Source of the DNA: Cepaea nemoralis | Lineage: Eukaryota; Mollusca; Gastropoda; Stylommatophora; Helicidae | Reading direction: 5' to 3' | Length of the DNA stretch: 64,000 bases | Assembly (NCBI GenBank): GCA_014155875.1 | Contig: JACEFZ010004086.1 | Location: 51,001-115,000 of the forward strand | Shown here: positions 1 to 10,471 of the stretch, in pieces | Layout of the letters: each line of letters starts with the position of its first letter | Numbering within the stretch: position 1 is the stretch's first letter | Program-made: the position numbers and the translations under genes | The notes under the pieces: model-generated | The model's database searches: none | The model's input: the letters and a program-made list of their open reading frames with translations, nothing else | Told to the model about the DNA's origin: nothing

Positions 1-111
1 GTGATTATGGTATATACAATACAATGTATTTAGTAATTATAGTAAATACAATACAACATATTCAGTGATTATGATAAGTACAATACAATTTATTAAGTTA
101 TAGGAATTCAG
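1..111. repeat. AT-rich short tandem repeat at window edge
   Basis: About two and a half degenerate units of roughly 45 bp, each containing ATACAATACAA, run from the first base. The stretch lies in the intron upstream of exon 1. No coding potential is visible. Confidence 0.5.
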
Positions 112-172
112 TAAAATGCAGCGAGATATGTCAGGCAATAAATAATGCAACATATTGTTTATGGCTTCTGAG
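112..172 (+). mobile_element. Relic of a Penelope-type terminal repeat
   Basis: The stretch ATGCAGCGAGATATGTCAGG followed by CAATAAATAATGCAAC and TTGTTTATGGCTTCTG aligns by eye with the terminal repeat of the Penelope cluster at 36915-36990. The hammerhead-like core seen there is degraded here. It is a short, old fragment with no ORF. Confidence 0.45.
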
Positions 173-458
173 CTTAAATAAACAGCTGTATTGCAAAGTT
201 TTAGCTTCATTACCAGTAAATGAGGAACCTGTATGAGTTCATGCAGTGCATTATGCATGTGAACTTCAATTTTATCTCAACTCTGATGACAAATAAATCC
301 TACACACCATACACAAGTGCACATTATAGTCATCAAGATTCTATGGTATTTCATCACACATGCATGGTGCACATTTTTCTACAGACTCACATCTCTCAGT
401 TTTATATTTCTCTTTTGTTCCTTTCAAATAAAAATAAATTAAATTGCATTTATTGAAG

Positions 459-572
459 GTTGCCAATCTTTCTGAGATACTCTCTCAGCCAAACACAACA
501 GTGCTCATCACCAACAATAGAGCTTGGGGCAACTTCTCTATATACGAAAAACACTTCTTGACTTCTGAGGAA
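459..572 (+). CDS. STAB-like: Stabilin-like exon 1 in window: start of FAS1 domain
   Basis: Thirty-eight codons, phase 0 at both ends. The acceptor is TTATTGAAG (weak pyrimidine tract) and the donor is GTAAGT. The peptide begins VANLSEILSQPNTTVLITNN; TVLITNNRAW occupies the place of the FAS1 H1 motif (usually TVFAPTNEAF). Two N-glycosylation sequons (NTT, NFS) fit an extracellular domain. It reads directly into exon 2 (..LTSEE then EGLEKL..). The start is an intron boundary, not a start codon; earlier exons lie outside the window. Confidence 0.85.
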
Positions 573-996
573 GTAAGTATTCACTGGTTAAAAAGTTCAA
601 CCCATATAGTTTCTTTATGTTATTTAGTTTTATTTTCAATATCATTTTCAAACTTCCTGGGATAAATGGGATATATATTATACATTGTACATAGGTTAGT
701 ATTTTATTTGTGGATAATGTTCCAAAGATATTGTTTTTCAGCATATGTTGTATTGATCGATAATGTGTATAATAGACTGTATAGCATATTGCTTAGAATG
801 TTTATACTGATTATCATATATTACATATAGTTAAGCATTCATTATCATATAATTTAACATAGATATTATTTTTCAGCATATGTTATATTTATTTATAAAG
901 TATGTTGAATTAATTTCTATCTATCACATAGTTGTGCATTTGTTTAAACTGGTTGTTATATGTCATGTATAATTAAGTATTCATTTTGTATATTAT
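573..996. other. Intron 1, AT-rich, nothing recognised
   Basis: AT-rich sequence with short repeated phrases such as CAGCATATGTT and TATCATATA. No coding, RNA or transposon signature was found. Confidence 0.5.
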
Positions 997-1365
997 GATT
1001 GATTGATTGATTGATTGATTGATTTAGAAACAGACATCACAGCATTCAGGGCATTCCCATAAGTGCTCCGCCCCATCCTCAGAAGCCACCAAATAGTTCC
1101 AACCCCAATAGTACCAGTAGCAATCTGATTATATGTTCATCTTGCCTTTCCTCTAAGCGTCGAGCATCGGCCAGATCCCCTCGTCACTCCTCGCTGTCGC
1201 ATTCTTGCCAGACCATGGTGATCCATTTGCTCCTCCGAGGTGTACACGTGCTCCCACAAGGCCCAACCACGTCTGCCTTTTCATGCATCAATACTCCACC
1301 AAGTTTTGCAGAGCCAGCTAATCTGTCTGCCTGTTCATTCCCCAGCACACCAGCATGCCCCTTAG
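997..1365 (-). mobile_element. LINE 3' relic with RNase H coding remnant
   Basis: On the - strand the sequence near 1365-1310 reads GHAGVLGNEQADRLAGSA, the His...Asp stretch of LINE-encoded RNase H (usual form GHSGIPGNExAD). The frame then decays. The element ends in (TTGA)n/(GATT)n at 997-1024, a simple-repeat tail typical of non-LTR retrotransposons. RNase H places it with I/Jockey-like LINEs rather than RTE. It is truncated and dead. Confidence 0.6.
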
Positions 1366-1538
1366 AATAATAATAATGTAATAATAAATAAAGAATAAGG
1401 GAGAGGAATAAGAAAAAGAAGAGGAATAATAATATTTATAATAATAATAATACTAGCAACATCAGCTTCATTAAAATATCAGTTTACAGTGAGGACTAGA
1501 GAATCACACCAGTCAGTGTATGAATAATAACAACAACA

Positions 1539-1601
<63 letters not shown>

Positions 1602-1683
1602 TAATAATAAAGAAAGAAAAAGAAGGAGGAATAAGAAAAAGAAGAGGAATAATAATACTATAAATAATAATAATAAAAAGGAG

Positions 1684-1735
<52 letters not shown>

Positions 1736-1740
1736 TGGAG
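1366..1740. repeat. (AAT)n and GAA-rich microsatellite tract
   Basis: Long AAT/TAA runs are interspersed with AAAGAAGAGGAATAAG phrases. The same composite simple sequence continues at 5694-5895, on the other side of LINE-A, so LINE-A either inserted into it or seeded it. Confidence 0.8.
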
Positions 1741-2312
1741 TCAGGTCTTAGTCAGATATGACTGAGCTACCGTATGACAGTAGACGGTACTACCTGCTTT
1801 CTGTCAGCGCCGAATGTTGGGCGGCACTTACCAAACTCGACACCCCACATTGTGCCAACGGCTTCGGGTGGAAGAGCGCAATTGGGAGGGTACTAGCCTT
1901 ATCCTGGTGCGAGGAAATGCAACCCAAAGACAAAATAAGTCATGGCAGGGCAGACCAGGCCCTAAGCCTTGGTTGGCAGCTGGTCTAGGATCGAAGCTCC
2001 GACAGGCGGACAGTTAGAGCATTGCTTTGCTGATCCGGCAGCTTCTGCAGCTTGTCTTGTTCCAGATGAATAGGTGTTAACTTTCCTCTGGAGTGAACTA
2101 GGCAGGCCGAGAGAGGGATCATGCTGCATGGGCAACACATGGTTTCTTTATTTTAGCCCAGGCTTTGTGCTATGGAGAGGCATCCCTGGTCTTAACCGGT
2201 CTCGGAATCAAAGCGAGAGGCAACTGTTATGGGTTATAAGTCCTTGTCAGTTGGCGTAGACATGGGCGCCACGCGTTGCCTCTGATGGTGGGAGACACCC
2301 ACAGGTGTCACT

Positions 2313-5300
2313 GTTAAGCCAGTGTGCCTTGGAAAATACAACATCGGTCACATGAATGATAATGGGCAAAGGCTTCTGGAGCATTGCACTAGAAATGACC
2401 TATGTATTACAAACTCCTTTTTTAAAACAAAAGAGATGCATAAGGTCACATGGAAACATCCACGATCCGGCCATTGGCATCAGCTGGACTTCATTATCAC
2501 ACGGAGACAACATCTGAACCATACATCATTAACTCGAAGTTACCACAGTGCTGACTGTGATACAGATCATTCTTTGGTTGTTGCAAGGGTTAGACTGAGA
2601 CTGTCATCAAGCGATGCTACATGCATTCAGGGATAAACTTCTCTCGCACCACACAAAAAGACTTGTCAGTCGTACGAGAGGAATTGATTACACATTTTAT
2701 TGCCACTGGCTCTTACAATATATAAATGCACAAAACTGTCTCTAATGAATCACACATGAATACGCAGAACTTCCTATCTCTAGTCGTCCCTAGCCCTACT
2801 GCTAAATCTATCTATTCACTTAAAGAAGGACGCATCGACTCTAAGCGATGTGTCCGCTACGAAGTCCGTCCCCTGTCTGACCATCCTCCGCGTCCTGATT
2901 ACACAGCACGCGGAGGGTCTTCATGTGCACTTCGGCTTTTGCGTGCTACATCATTCCACATGCTTAGAGTAGTAAGCCTACTCTTGAGTTCTATTCCAAG
3001 TTCTTGGTGTCTATCACGTTGAGGTGATTACACCGTGACCAGAGTGCTTACCCTCTGGTTGACACTTACATGTCTCATGAGAGACCTGTTTCATAGTTCT
3101 CCTCCCTATCTACTCCCTACACCTACCCTGCCCTCTTGTTGGGGCACTGGGTTACCTCTAATCTACTTGAGGTAGACCACTCATTCAGGGTGGTCTTCCC
3201 TCCTATGTATTCTAGTCTTTGACAGAGACCAAAGAGAATCTACACAGCTAAACACAAGTCTAGCCCCAGGATTAATATTATTAACACTCACGATCCTGGA
3301 AAGTGCTTTGAATTTCAACAGCAACTTGAGGACGCTTTCAATGATACATCAGAAAGTTGTATAGTAAATGATAAATGGAGTAAACTTAAGGAAACTATTT
3401 ATAAAACAGCGGTAGGGGTTTACGGCACTGTGGATCATAAGAGGCAGGACTGGTTTGCGGCAAACAGCCAGATACTGCAGCCCTTGATTGATAAAAAGAA
3501 GATAGCTCTCTTAAGAAACAAGGAAAGACCAACGCGTAACACTCTGAGTGAGCTCAAGCAAGCGAGGAAGGATGTACAAAAGGCTGCCAGGCAGTGTGCG
3601 AATGACTATTGGATCAAGTTATGTGAGTCCATTCAAATCGCAAGTGATAAGGGAAACATCAGAAGCATGTATGAAGGGATAAAGAAAGCCTGTGGTCCAA
3701 TGATCAAAAGAAGTGCACCGCTGAAAACCTTGACTGGAGAAATCATCACTGATAAGAAACAGCAGATGGATAGATGGGTCGCGCACTATTTAGAGCTTTA
3801 CTCAAGTGAGACCAAGCTGGCGGATGATGCCCTCAACGCCATAGAGGCCCTGCCAACTCTTGACCACCTGGACACACTAACCACTATAACAGAAGTTAAG
3901 TGTGCTATAAATGAGCTTGCATCTGGCAAGGCTCCAGGTAAGGATGGGATTCCAATAGAGGTGATCAGGAGTGGGCAAGACACCCTCGCTCTATAGATCC
4001 ACCAGCTAATAGAGCTATGCTGGCGAGAAGGACAAGTCCCACAGGATTTCAAAGATTCAAACATCATAACGCTGTACAAGAACAAGGGAGATCGGAGCGA
4101 CTGCAACACTATAGGGGTATCTCACTTCTGTGTATTGTTGGGAAAGTATTTGCCAGAATTGTCCTGCGCAGACTTCAAGACCTGGGAGATCAAGTCTACC
4201 CTGAATCACAGTGCGGCTTCCGTCAGAACCGGTCTACCATTGATATGATATTCTCATTACGACAGATGCAAGAAAAATGCCGGGAACAAAATCAGCCACT
4301 GTTTATTGCCTTAATCGACCTCACAAAGGCATTCGATTTGGTCAGTCGTGAGGGTCTGTTCAAAGCACTAAAGAAGATTGGCTGTCCACCAACTCTTCTG
4401 TCCATTGTGGAATCGTTCCACACAGGTATGAAGGGTATAATCAAGTTTGATGGCTCAACTTCAGAAGAGTTTGAAATCAAGAGTGGAGTTAAGCAAGGTT
4501 GTGTACTAGCCCCCACCCTCTTTGGGATATACTTTTCACTTCTACTGAAATATGCCTTTCGTGATCAGGATGACGGTATATACATTCACTCACGCTCAGA
4601 TGGTGGCCTCTATAATGCTCAGAGATTGAAGGCCAAGACCAAAATTAGCAGGGTACTACTCAGAGAGTTGCTTTTTGCGGATGATGCTGCGATCACGACC
4701 CACTCTGAGGAAGAATTACAACATCTACTATCTGCATTCTCCAATGCTTGTTCTGAATTTGGTTTAACAATTAACAAAAAGAAAACACAGATTATGTCAC
4801 AAGGTGCACATGGTGTACCATCAATCTTTATTGACGACGCTGAACTGGAGATAGTAGACCATTTTACATATCTTGGATCAGAGGTAAATAGCAAATTATC
4901 CCTCGATCAGGAAATCAACATCAGGATTGGCAAGGCAGCAATAACAATGAACATGTTAGCAAAAAGAGTCTGGGAGAACAGGAAGCTTACTGACAAAACA
5001 AAAGTCCTCGTCTACCAAGCCTATGTCCTTAGTACTCTTCTTTATGGCAGTGAAACCTGGACAACTTACTCACGCCAAGAGAAACGTTTAAACAGCTTTC
5101 ATATGCGGTGTCTGCGAAGAATACTTGGTATTAAGTGGCAAGACAAAATCACAAATACTGAAGTATTGGAAAGATCAGGTTGTGTGACGGTGTATTCCAT
5201 GCTCAGTCTTCGTAGACTTAGATGGATAGGACACGTTAGGAGGATGGATGATGGTAGAATACCAACGGACATCTTTTTTGGTGAATTACAGACGGGTAGG

Positions 5301-5620
5301 AGATCTCAGGGTCGGCCTCTACTACGATACAAAGATGTGTGTAAGCGGGACATGATTGATACAGGCATTGATAATGCACAATGGGAGTACGTCGCCGCTG
5401 AACGTGTTGCATGGAGGGCAACTATCAGAAATGGAATAAAGACAAAGGAGAAAATGATTGCAGATAAAGCACACACAGAGCGTGAGAGACGTAAGATGGT
5501 GCAAAATGGTGGAAATGACCATGTTTTCACATGAACCTACTGTGGGCAAACATTTGCAGCAAGAATTGGCCTTACCAGCCACACAATCGTCACCGCCATG
5601 GATCGTAGTTATTGCCATAT
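2313..5620 (+). pseudogene. LINE-A endonuclease/reverse transcriptase pseudogene
   Basis: The frame resumes after the ~670-bp deletion with the endonuclease C-terminal half (CLGKYNIGHMNDNGQRLLEH; QLDFIITRR; later DTDHSLVVARVR), is split by the solo LTR, then continues from 3225. RT motifs follow: ASGKAPGKDGIP, HYRGISLLC, LIDLTKAFDLVS, GVKQGCVLAPTLF, the catalytic LFADDAA, YLGSEVN. The C-terminal part contains LLYGSETW and RRILGIKWQDKI. A TAG at 3994-3996, a frameshift near 4104-4109 and a TGA at 5532-5534 interrupt it. The last stop falls on the codon for the first Cys of a C2H2-like finger; the rest of the finger (YCGQTFAARIGLTSH) is readable downstream. It cannot make a full protein. Confidence 0.85.
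2602..3224. mobile_element. Solo LTR inside LINE-A
   Basis: This 623-bp insert begins TGTCATCAAG and ends CTTTGACA (TG...CA termini with TGTCA/TGACA inverted ends). It is flanked by a perfect 5-bp duplication GAGAC (2597-2601 and 3225-3229). The uninterrupted - strand LINE-A copy has a single GAGAC at this site. There is no internal region, so this is a solo LTR left by recombination of an LTR retrotransposon. A TATA-like TATATAAATG lies near 2719-2728. The family (Gypsy-, BEL- or Copia-like) cannot be told without a coding region. Confidence 0.9.
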
Positions 5621-5693
5621 GACAGTTATTAAGCCTTTTTGAAGCACAATGTACCAAACTATCGTCTGTCAAGACGGAAAGGTGCCAGTGTAA

Positions 5694-5695
5694 AT

Positions 5696-5755
<60 letters not shown>

Positions 5756-5895
5756 TATTAATAAATAAAGAATAAGAAAGAGGAGGAATAAGAACAAGTA
5801 GAGGAATAATAATAATATATATAATATTAATAAAAAGAAGATGGATAGTGAAGAAGAAAAGGAAGAAGAAAGAAGAAGAAGAGGAATAATAATGC
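5694..5895. repeat. (AAT)n/GAA-rich microsatellite
   Basis: Directly follows the 3' end of LINE-A and resembles 1366-1740. The poly-Leu/Phe open frame on the - strand here is a by-product of the simple repeat. Confidence 0.85.
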
Positions 5896-5992
5896 ATTGT
5901 TACAAAAAGATTGCTGGTATATTCGTACGATATCTTAATGCTATGCCTATATTATTGTAACTAAGCGTCTTCATTTTTGTTATGTTTGCCAG

Positions 5993-6127
5993 GAGGGACT
6001 CGAAAAGCTGGCAGTGATTTTGAAAAATCATGTCTTCCCTGGTACTATTGATGTAACCGACCTCGTCATTAAAGAGAATATGAAATCGTATGCAAATATT
6101 AATGTCAAGGTTCAAGTCTCATATCGG
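5993..6127 (+). CDS. STAB-like: Stabilin-like exon 2: FAS1 middle
   Basis: Forty-five codons, phase 0/0. Acceptor TTTGCCAG, donor GTGAGC. The peptide EGLEKLAVILKNHVFPGTID contains LKNHVFPG, which matches the conserved FAS1 LLKYHVVPG (YH) motif. It continues exon 1 and flows into exon 3. FAS1 domains mediate adhesion and ligand binding outside the cell. Confidence 0.87.
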
Positions 6128-6207
6128 GTGAGCACAACAAAGTGTTGTGTAGAAATCTAGTAAATAAAATGTATCTTCCCACATTTCAAACATGTACACT
6201 AAAACAC

Positions 6208-6838
6208 ACACATCATCATCATCATCATGTGCCCTGCCAGATGGCGTAGGCATTTATGTCTCTGCACAGATCTCGGTCGTTTGTGTTCTGAATAAACTGT
6301 TGATATCTCTCTATGCGACCGTTTAAGTTGATCCAGCATCATTCTCTTAGTTTGCCTTGGCGTTTTCTCCCATATATCTTTCCAGTTATCACGATGTTCT
6401 CCAATGTCTCTCTTCTCATCACATTACCAAAGTAAACTATCGTCTCTTTCTTATAGTAGTATATAATGGTGTAATTTCATTAGCCTCTTTTATATAATCG
6501 TTAGTTACTCAGGCAGTCCAAGGAATGTGCAGCATTTATCTCAGGAACCATATCCGCATATCTCTGTTGCTTCAAAGTTCTTCCTAATTTGTTATTTAGT
6601 TCCAAGATTCACTGCTATACAGCAAAACAGGTTCTATGTATATCATTTAAGCATTCTCTTTCTTACATTAAGTGATAGTGACTGATTGGAAAAATTATAT
6701 TTTCATTTTCTGAAATGCAGCTTTTTCTTACCATATTCTGCTCTTAATCTAGTGACAACATCTGACACGAGCATGGAAGCATCTCTTATTTGGTTTCTTT
6801 AAAGACTCCATACATACCCTGATGCCTTGCAGGGTCTG
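6208..6838 (-). mobile_element. LINE-C type 3' end fragment
   Basis: The + strand begins (CATCAT)n then GTGCCCTGCCAGATGGCGTA, the reverse complement of the 3' end shared by several copies here (see 55440, 21548, 52541). Further in, remnants of the post-RT region are recognisable (GGCAGTCCAAGGAATGTGCA corresponds to a Pro-Trp-Thr stretch after the RT). Many stops are present. The TGATGA-type 3' tail suggests an RTE-like element. Confidence 0.6.
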
Positions 6839-7149
6839 TCTTTTTTTAACAAAGGTTAGTGGAGTCAACTATACTCAAACTGTCGAAAGGTAAGGGGAAA
6901 TAACTGCTGTATGTTCCCAAGATAATCATGATTTAAGACAACGTTTATCAAGATAACGACGTTAATGGGGATTCCAGTGGAATCTCTACATCCGATAGGG
7001 AGCATTATGTGCTACAGTTGATATCCGATTGTCGTCATGCAACTGTATGTCTTGTGTCATTTATTACACAGGAAATGTTTGGCGCTCATAGAAGGACAAG
7101 AAGGAAGTAAAGATTAGAGGACACACTAAACAACATAAAATGTGAATGC
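6839..7149. other. Intron 2, unclassified
   Basis: No coding signal. The phrase GTAAGGGGAAATAACT occurs near 6890; this resembles motifs I associate with dispersed molluscan repeats, but that is only a weak hint to the host. Confidence 0.4.
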
Positions 7150-7245
7150 TATAGTTACTGACCGGGATTTGAACCTGTCATCTCCAAATGATGACGGCGC
7201 CTCACTGCAGGAACATGTACTTCAACGCATGACCAACTAGACACC
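7150..7245 (-). mobile_element. tRNA-derived SINE head
   Basis: On the - strand a tRNA-like stretch carries an A-box-like TGTCTAGTTGG and a clear B box GGTTCAAATCCC. The cloverleaf stems are imperfect, so this is a SINE head or tRNA pseudogene rather than a functional tRNA. Confidence 0.5.
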
Positions 7246-7400
7246 CCTAGAAAAAGGTATCATGGCATGGAAGGAAGTCAACACATGAATTGATCCATTC
7301 TGTTGGAGATTGCAATTTGTGAAAAAGCAAGATTGCCCATGCCAACCAGCAAGGCACGTGATGATAATGATTCAGTAAGCCAGCCATCATAGCAGGCTCT
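7246..7400 (+). mobile_element. LINE 3' end fragment
   Basis: ATGGCATGGAAGGAAGTCAA, then CATTCTGTTGGAGATTGCAA, ends in GATGATAATGA. It aligns by eye with the 3' end of the + copy at 61245-61680. Only the last ~150 bp remain. Confidence 0.5.
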
Positions 7401-7865
7401 GCCAATGATCTGGAATAACTAGCCTGCATGCTTCTGGCATGAATAGTTGATGCACACATGGTCGTTACACATATACCAGCTGGGGTGGCTCTCCTGTCCT
7501 GGCACTTTTACTTAATGCAGTCTTGTTATTCCTGTTTTTGTGTTTACATCTTTTCATGAAGTAACTTACAATTATTTATATTTTACTTAAGTGTGATGCT
7601 GCATATAGGAGATTTTGTGATATGTTGCTTAATCTTTCCGTGTAGTTCTCTATTGCAGTCTATGTTTACCATGTGTTCCATTGTCCTAGATTAATTGCAA
7701 TGGTCATATATACAACACTAAATAATATGTACAGTCACATACAATGATGTTACACAGGATGTTACATTATAATTACAATACAACACTCTGCCATGCAAAT
7801 GTCCTGCCTTTAGAAACAAATTATTTAATAATGCTTCACAGATAATGTTATTATTTTTCACTTAG
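7401..7865. other. Intron 2 distal part, nothing recognised
   Basis: AT-rich sequence leading into the exon 3 acceptor. No repeat family or ORF was identified. Confidence 0.5.
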
Positions 7866-8024
7866 GGTCAGATAACACTAGATGATTATGGCGCCAAAAT
7901 AACCAAGACTAGCATTCCGGTCAGTACTGGCCTGTGTCATCTTGTGGATACACTGTTGGTCCCATCTTATTTAAGACCTCTTTTCAAAAACACATGTGAA
8001 GACACAGTAACAGAGCAAGTCGAG
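7866..8024 (+). CDS. STAB-like: Stabilin-like exon 3: FAS1 C-terminal part
   Basis: Fifty-three codons, phase 0/0. Acceptor TTTTTCACTTAG, donor GTAAGA. The run AKITKTSIPVSTGLCHLVDT is the FAS1 H2-like end (usual form IxxTNGVVHVIDxVLxP), followed by LLVPSYLRPL. The last residues (FKNTCEDTVTEQVE) start the Cys-containing linker that in stabilins joins FAS1 to the EGF block. Confidence 0.88.
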
Positions 8025-8099
8025 GTAAGAAAATATCCAGAAACTTGGTAGTCAGTTATAATTTTGAATTGAAAATAAACCGACTCTTTCGAACAGAAA

Positions 8100-8247
8100 A
8101 CATGCTGCAGTAAATTTTTAGAATGCCATGAATCAAGAAGACGTACATTCTTAAAATTCTATGGATCAAGAAGAAGTAATTTCTTAGACTGCATTGATCA
8201 AAAAGAAGTAAATTCTTAGAATGCATGGATCAAGAAGAAGTAAATTA
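8100..8247. repeat. ~35-bp tandem repeat, about four units
   Basis: Units contain ATCAAGAAGAAGTAAATTCTT with drift between copies. Intron 3, close to the exon 3 donor. Confidence 0.6.
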
Positions 8248-9223
8248 GTATATGAATATCAACTCAAGAATCGACATCTTAGCAGAACGGACATTCCCAC
8301 ACATGTTCCATCTCCTCCTTCAGTAACCAATGAAGAGTTTCCATGCTGATGGAACCAGTACCAGTGCCAAGTGACGGAAGCGTGCTTACATACACAATTG
8401 GGTCACGTGACTACATCAATGCTCCATGTCCGACATCTTGCTATTTGTCTAGGTGTTATATTTATAATGGGCTCATACAAAACACTTTACGACTCATAGA
8501 TCTACTATGCACACAACTCAAAAGTCCTTCGCGTCCTTAGACAACACAATCACCTTTATTGTTGAACAGTATCACACGTCGTAGCTTCATACGCCGCCGG
8601 CTTCTTGCCGTTTTGCGTTCTGCGTATGACCAGCACACCCACTGCCACAAATATACAATGCATTTTTCATCTAATCGTCATAAGTAACTTTAGTTGATGC
8701 ATCTGATCTATCTGACGATTGTATATTACCTTATTAAATTGCTTAACAGCTATCTCACTACTCATGCATAACTTGTAACCACAAGTTCTGGTCACGGCGT
8801 GTCTCGGCCCGCCATTCTCGTTGAGATGTTATCAAAACAGTGTCAGCTGTCTCGCCACTACTGGTCGGCATTTGCTTTCATCAGGCAACAGCTTCAGTGT
8901 GTTGCTCCATCATTGCCAACGTTCACAATAGAAACAATCTTTACTTTGGACTGTGTCTCAGATGATTTCCATTCCTTTTGAATACTTTCAAACACTTTTC
9001 AAAACTCCTTCAGTCAACCTTCTCCGTTCATGTCTCAGCGCCATCTGGCTAATACTTGTTTTCCGGTCTTGGCCTGGGCGCAGTCATGTGACCACATTAA
9101 CTCCGCCCACTAATGCTATCGGTGTTCGCTTGATTATTAAACTATGTGTCTTAGTGACATTGACACATTTGTTCTCTTTCTCGTATCCATCTCATGGCAA
9201 CCAGCATGATTTAACATTGCATG
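8248..9223. other. Intron 3, unclassified
   Basis: Unlike most of the window this stretch is less AT-rich and contains CGCCGCCGGC near 8595. No convincing ORF, tRNA-like box or flanking duplication was found. It could be part of an unrecognised LTR or DNA element. Confidence 0.35.
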
Positions 9224-9556
9224 CTTCCCCCTATATTTTCCCCCATGATTTTCCCTATGTTTTTCCCTATTCACCCCCCTCCCAGGTATATTTTCCCCTG
9301 TTCCCCCTCCCCCTATGTTTTCTCCTTTTGTTTCCCCCAATGTTTTCCTCTGGTCCCCACCCCTATGCCCCCCATATGTTTTACTCTATGTTTTCCCCTT
9401 TTCCCTCCCTATATTTTTCCCTGTCCCCCACCCTATATATTTCCCATATGTTTTCTCCTTGTTTTCCCCATCCCTATATTTTCCCCCTGTTGTAACCCCT
9501 ATGTTTCCCCAAGTGTTTACCCTGATGTTTTCCCCTATCTTTTCCCAGAAACGTTG
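9224..9556. repeat. Pyrimidine-rich minisatellite (CCCTATGTTTTCCC-like)
   Basis: Irregular repeats of CCCTATATTTTCCC / CCTATGTTTTCCCC make one strand almost purely pyrimidine apart from TATG steps. The same repeat resumes at 10336-10425 on the far side of a LINE fragment. Overlapping open frames here are repeat artefacts. Confidence 0.8.
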
Positions 9557-10335
9557 TAACATCTGATCGAGATGCCTTGAAGTGATTAGGCTGGGGCTAG
9601 AATTAAATTGTAAGAAGACAGAGATTATGGTCATTACTAGGAAGAAAGAAATGCCACAATGTAATATTATTAAACATGTTATGGAGACGGATTGTATCTG
9701 TAGCAAAGAACCTCAATGGCTCGGAACGCTGAAGAAGAAGAAGAAGAAGGAGAAGAAGAAGAAGAATTATTAAACATGGAATGGTACAACTCTCTCAGAA
9801 CAGTCATAACATCTAATGGGAGGTGCCTTGAAGAGATTAGAGTAGTTTATTACAAGATGGAAAACATACCTACCAATAAAAAGATGTAAATTGCAACGAG
9901 AAAAGTGTTAAAGTGCTACATAAAACCTGTACTTTTGTATGGATGTGAAACATGGACAATGAGCAGACAAGCTGAAAAACAGTTAATGGCAGTGTAAATG
10001 TTGTTTCTGAGGAGAATGCAAAGAATACCACGGATAGACAGAAAAACCAATGAACAAGTCCTACAAGAAGCAAAGGAAAACTGTAAACTGATTAGAGAAA
10101 TAAGTCAAATTTTTGGGCATGTTATAAGAAAAATAAATGAGTACTTGGTAACAACTAGCAAGATTGACAGGAAAAGAACAAAGGGAAGGCAGAGAAGTAA
10201 ATATCTGGATAGCTTAGCTACGGGGCATGGTCAAGACAAGAACACAGAGCTTATCCATGATTCTGGTGATCGTGTGAGATGGCGAAAATGACCGGGCACG
10301 CTTCTTGGCATGGCACATGATGATGATTTATTCTT
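9557..10335 (+). mobile_element. LINE-C fragment, RT C-terminal region to 3' end
   Basis: Readable pieces are LELNCKKTEIMVITRKKEMP (palm end), then LFLRRMQRIPRID, LIREISQIFGHVIRK and WRK near the end, finishing with CATGATGATGA. These match the C-terminal region of RTE-like LINEs and the other fragments at 52541 and 55440. Stops and frameshifts occur throughout. It splits one pyrimidine-rich repeat into two blocks. Confidence 0.65.
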
Positions 10336-10425
10336 TATAATTTCCCATATGTTTTCCCATTTTCTCATATGTTTTCCCCTGTTTTCCCATATGGTTTTCC
10401 CCTATGTTTTTCCTTAAGACCTGAG
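10336..10425. repeat. Pyrimidine-rich minisatellite, second block
   Basis: TTTCCCATATGTTTTCCC units like those at 9224-9556, separated from them by the LINE fragment. Confidence 0.7.
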
Positions 10426-10471
10426 TGCTGTCCATATCCCCTGTTCAATCCCTGCAGAATCAGCCAATCAA

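Larger units (their letters stand above)
1741..5693 (+). mobile_element. LINE-A copy 1, end-to-end but internally damaged
   Basis: The first base (TCAGGTCTTAGTCAGATATG) and last conserved bases (GGTGCCAGTGTA) coincide with the ends of the - strand copy at 56484-60450, so both copies reach the same 5' and 3' termini. The element is an APE-type non-LTR retrotransposon with one main ORF for endonuclease and reverse transcriptase and a C-terminal C2H2-like finger. Relative to the other copy this one has a ~670-bp deletion near 2310 removing the endonuclease N-terminus, a solo LTR at 2602-3224, a nonsense codon at 3994-3996, a one-base deletion near 4104-4109 and a stop at 5532-5534. The clade was not resolved. 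The 3' flank is an (AAT)n tract. Confidence 0.88.

Noticed and set aside
5322..5897. Poly-Leu/Phe open frame on the - strand
   Set aside because: Produced by the (AAT)n microsatellite and the antisense of the LINE-A 3' end.
7150..7245. Functional tRNA gene
   Set aside because: A and B boxes are present but acceptor and T stems do not pair well and it adjoins other retroposon sequence; a SINE or pseudogene is more likely.
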